Source: Pseudoscleropodium purum
Lineage: Eukaryota > Streptophyta > Bryopsida > Hypnales > Brachytheciaceae
Length of the DNA stretch: 64,000 nucleotides
Assembly (NCBI GenBank): GCA_963969395.1
Contig: OZ017797.1
Span: 27,404,001-27,468,000, forward strand
Direction of reading: 5' to 3'
The notes under the pieces were generated by a model. It had not been told where the DNA came from. It ran no database searches and was given only the letters and a program-made list of their open reading frames with translations. A program made the translations under genes and the position numbers. The first letter of the stretch is position 1. Every line of letters begins with the position of its first letter. Below are positions 60,118 to 64,000 of the stretch, piece after piece.

Positions 60118-61445
60118 GTGGATCATGAATGTTTTTTAAAGATTATATATTGCCAGAGTAACATGAAAGGTATCAAATACATATACATAAGATGTTGAAA
60201 AACTATTTTCTTTTATTCATTTTGTGATGTGACTAGTACGATTTGTGGATACTTCATGATTCTCAAACAAAGATCTGATTCAATTCATCACGAAATGGAA
60301 AACAAAGGACATTTTCAAGATGGAGTACGACCAAGATCATGTTGGAAAGTGATGTTTCTTTATTCATCTACAATGAGATTTAGAAAAGAAAGGAAAGGAA
60401 GATTTCAAGATGCGGATAGAATGCAACCAAGATGTTGGAAAGCTGTATTTGTTTATTATTTTATAATAAGACTAGTATGATTAGTTGATACTAGCTTTAT
60501 AATTCTTGTATAGGGGGCTAAATTAGTTCATCTTAAGATTGGAAAAAATGATATTGTTTCAAAATGGAGATCCTATTTTTAGATTTTTGGAAGATTATAA
60601 TTTATTCTACTTGAAAATCCACATAGATTTCAAATCCACATTCCTGTTTCTATCAAGAACTCATGAAAATAGTATTTATTTAAGCAAACTTTGAGAAAAA
60701 TTGAGAAAAAAATAAATGCAAAGAAGATTGAATGTTCTACAATGACAATGAATTAATTTTGTAGATGTTTTGGAGGAACTACAATAATGGTGCTTTTGAA
60801 GTGGATTATGAATGCTTTCCAAAGATTTTATGTTGCCAGAGTAACATGAAATTAAAGGTATCGAATACATACACATAAGAATGTTGACAAAATATTTTGT
60901 AGTGTAACGGGTATGGTTTGTGGGTACTTCATGATTCTCAAGCAAAGATCTAATTCAAATTATCTAGAGATGGAAAACAAAGGACAATTCCAAGATGCAG
61001 ATAGTATACAACCAAGCTGTTAGAAAGTGATGTTTTTCTATCCATCTACAATGAGACTTAGAGATGAAAGCAAAGGACAATTCCAAGATGCGGATAGAGT
61101 ACAATTTAGATGTTAGAAAGCGGTGTTTTTCTATTCTATTGTGATATGACTAGTATATTCAATTGATACTTTATGATACTTGTACAAGGGGCTAAATCAG
61201 TTCATCTTCAAATTGGAAAAAAATGATATTGTTTCAAAATGAACTTCCTATTTTTAGATTTTTTTGGGACTATAATTTTTTCTATTTGAAAATCCAAATG
61301 GCTTTCAAATCCTCATCCTTGTTCCTATCAAAAACTTATAGAGATAGTATTTTTTAAGCAAACTTTGAAAAAAAATGGAGTAAAAAAATGGAAAAAGGAT
61401 TAAATGTTTTACAATGAATCAATTTTGTAGATCTTTTGGGGGGAT
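60118..61445 (+). repeat. Tandem duplication of a 683-bp unit with inner repeats
   Basis: Units start at 60118 and 60801 (GTGGATYATGAATG). They share GCCAGAGTAACATGAAA, GGTACTTCATGATTCTCAA-like and AAAATGATATTGTTTCAAAATG. Within each, a sub-unit of about 93 bp with AAAGGACA..TTCAAGATG / GGAAAGTGATGTTT is itself doubled. The open frame 60229-60480 derives from it. No coding role assigned. Confidence 0.85.
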
Positions 61446-61601
61446 TATAATAAAATAATTTTCATTATTAATAGTATAAAATAATTATATGAATATTAAC
61501 AAATAATCAAAATATGAAATTTGGTGCAAAATCAAATTTGTATAGAAAGACTCTTACATCTAGATTTCAACATAATTAAATAATAGTACCTCTAAACAAA
61601 G

Positions 61602-61866
61602 CATTAGAAGATTTTGAGGGGGTCCAGAAGCCTATTTCAGGCTTGTTTCCCCGCAGCAAGGGGAACGGCTTGTTGTCAAAATTTTCTTTTTCATTAAAAA
61701 AAAATTATTCTCCAAATGCAAAAAAAAATTAACAAAAATAAAATAAAATTGGGTCAATGACATGATAGGGTCTTGGCCATGTCAAACCGTTGTGCCGAAC
61801 CTATTCCCTGCGTTCGTAGGCTGTGATAACTCACAAGCATCCGAAGGCCCCCAAAATCTTCTAATG
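61602..61866. mobile_element. CATTAG-family MITE, copy D
   Basis: Starts CATTAGAAGATTTTGAGGGG and ends CCCCCAAAATCTTCTAATG; closely related to copy C. 265 bp, non-coding; target-site duplication unresolved. Confidence 0.85.
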
Positions 61867-64000
61867 CTTGAAACTTAAATATATAAGATATAAAATTTTA
61901 TTTAATAAAATAATAGTAATCCAAATTTTAATTTCTTTTGCTCAACATAATTCTTTATTGTTAAATACTCCTTAATAGCATTCATTATCTTAACTTGAAA
62001 GTCACTAGTGTGCCCCGTGCCATTGCCACAATCAAAACAAAACAAAAAATAATTTTCTATTTTTCTTACTTCATATAAACTTCAAAATTCAATAACTTTC
62101 ATGCCTTAGGTTGGAACATCACAAAACCAAGCCCATGCACCCCACCTCGCCGAAGGCTTTTTAACGATACCAAACATGCAAACAAGAAATGCACAATCTA
62201 GAAGATCTCAACATAACAAACAAACAAACACAAACCCTAATTTAATAGGAGGATTTTTCATTCACTTAAAAGCTTCTAGAAAGTTTATAATGGATAATGT
62301 TGAATTTATAAAGGAGGCACTCAATAAAAAATACCGATGGATTCTTGCATGTATATATAATATTTCATAAAACAACAACAAAGGATCTAAGTTTCTCTTT
62401 TATTTAAAAACATATCACTATATAGAAGAAAAAATTTGTACATTGAACACATAAGAGTTTTGTATTCCTATTATACTACATTTATCAATTCATAGCTCTA
62501 TCCTATTATACATAAACTTAAATCTTTAGAGATTTGGTCTTCAAATTTGAACAATGAATGCTCTTATGTCTTGGTATACACACAAAATCTTATAGATTAT
62601 TGTAATAGTTCTTTAATATTTGTACAAAACTGATTTCAAAACTTATTTTTACAAATATTTTGTAGTTCAATGATTGCAAGTGCCACTTACCTCAAAAACT
62701 AAAAAAATTTTAATTCAAAAAATAACCTTTCAAAATTGTAAAAAGACCATACAAATCAAGTATAATAATTCTTTTTAGAAGTCACTGTATTTTGAACTTA
62801 ACATCCTAAACTTAAAAGGAACAAAAATCTTTCAAAAAGCACTAGTATGTAATGCAAATCATTATTTTTTAAAGGATTTTGAATTTTTGGTTCAAATTAC
62901 ATTGATAAATATTTATTAATGTAATGGTAGATCCAACTATATGGGTTTGATTTATTGATCACAATTCATAGATTTTGTTTCAATGTTACAAATAAATGAT
63001 TATTCTAAGTTGCACTTCGTAACATATCTTTACAGATTTTAAAGATTTGGTCTATAATTTAGTTCATCATGGATTAACCCCAAAAGAATTAGAATTTCAA
63101 ATTTCAAACAATAAATACATGCAAACATGTCTTGAGAGCACATAATATTTGTTTTTTCATCTATATAAATATTTAGTTTAAATTCTTGCATTAATTTCCT
63201 TAAACATGTATAGTGTAGATTTTTGCAAATTTCTTTTGTAAATTTTCTATGGTTCAAAAAGTATTAGTATGTTTGAACTCAAAATCTATTTTTTCAATTG
63301 AAAATGATATCCTTTAATTAAAAACAACTTAAGTAAATAAATAAAATAAAAAATCTTAATACATCACTTTAATTAGAACTTAAAATTTATAACTTAAAGA
63401 AAAAATAGCAATGCAAATCTATCTATTTAGATATGATCTTTGGATCACATTTTACAACTTTTGTTTGATAATCATCTCTAAACATATCTTCTAAAGTGGA
63501 TTTCATAATACATGTCCACAATTTTCGAAATTTAGATTGATTACCTTTGGTCTTTAATCCCTAAGGCCTAAGAGAACAAAATTTGTCATCTTCAAATTTT
63601 CAATGGCATATTTTTTAGTAGGGTGAAACAAATATGAATACTTTGTAAAGTAGGCTCTTCTATAGTAACAAGTTGATATATTTGTTGCATTATTGAATTT
63701 TCAAAATTTCAATGTGAGAAGTAGAATTTTTTTTGAAGCTATTCCAAAAGATATATTGATAATATCAATCATTAAATTTCAAAAATTGGTGTATATATTT
63801 ATATACATATTTTTAAATTTATAGGATATAATTTAATCAATTTTGTATTTAAAAGTCGCTTCTATTTGAAGTTGTACATGAATTTGAGAATTAAAAGAAT
63901 TAATTAAAAAAAATACTACATTTGCTTTGGATTTCAATTCCATTTTTTTAAGGGGAAAAAAAATTATTCATGTTCTTATAATTTTCTTATCTAATGGCTA
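61867..64000. other. AT-rich intergenic to window end
   Basis: No gene. TTAATCCCTAAGGCC near 63558 resembles the left end of a TTAA element, whose other end would lie outside the window. Confidence 0.4.

Noticed and set aside
1..64000. tRNA, rRNA, CRISPR or operon features
   Set aside because: No tRNA B-box with a foldable cloverleaf, no rRNA-like block and no regularly spaced short repeats were seen; the sequence is plant nuclear in character.

Overview
The window looks like AT-rich, transposon-dominated nuclear DNA of a land plant. The evidence is an intact plant-type DUF3537 (gustatory-receptor-like) membrane-protein gene, an RMA-like RING gene, a decayed plant-type histone H2A gene, and many hAT, TTAA-bounded and other terminal-inverted-repeat (TIR) elements. 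I cannot fix the lineage from sequence alone. I saw no rRNA, tRNA or CRISPR array.

Layout. Positions 699-3111 hold a 2.4-kb, near-perfect, indel-free palindrome carrying two divergent copies of one RING-finger gene. Positions 4.1-7.1 kb are gene-like but decayed, with a two-exon histone H2A relic. The only clearly intact single-copy gene is DUF3537 at 11522-12934, with promoter and leader at about 10.5-11.5 kb. From 13.5 to 34.6 kb there are mostly non-autonomous TIR elements, several bounded on both sides by TTAA with ends resembling CCCCTAAAGG. Tandem repeats and a few CpG-richer islands of unknown function are scattered among them.

The main discovery candidate is 34574-55086. This 20.5-kb block interrupts one TTAA-bounded element. 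It is flanked by an exact 8-bp direct repeat (CTTCAAAT), has hAT-like inverted ends (CAAGGTTGTCA / CACAGTTGTCA), and a paralogous unoccupied copy of the target exists near 58745. It contains a decayed hAT transposase, two copies of an unassigned protein family (one with coiled coil and RING-H2 finger), a plant transposon-type PMD/gag-like relic, and a kinase-like relic with HND and DWG motifs. Degenerate minisatellite arrays lie between these modules and at both ends, inverted relative to each other at the ends. I interpret it as a giant or composite hAT-type element with cargo genes, now decayed mostly through in-frame stops of the kind expected from cytosine deamination.

A GC-rich 265-bp hAT-type MITE (TIR CAGGGTTGAC, TSD AAGACCAA) later split one of the cargo ORFs. 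Downstream of the block lie 31-bp repeats, a CpG-rich island (56.6-58.2 kb), the intact TTAA element that serves as the related empty site, a nested 683-bp tandem duplication and another MITE copy. The last 2 kb is featureless AT-rich DNA.
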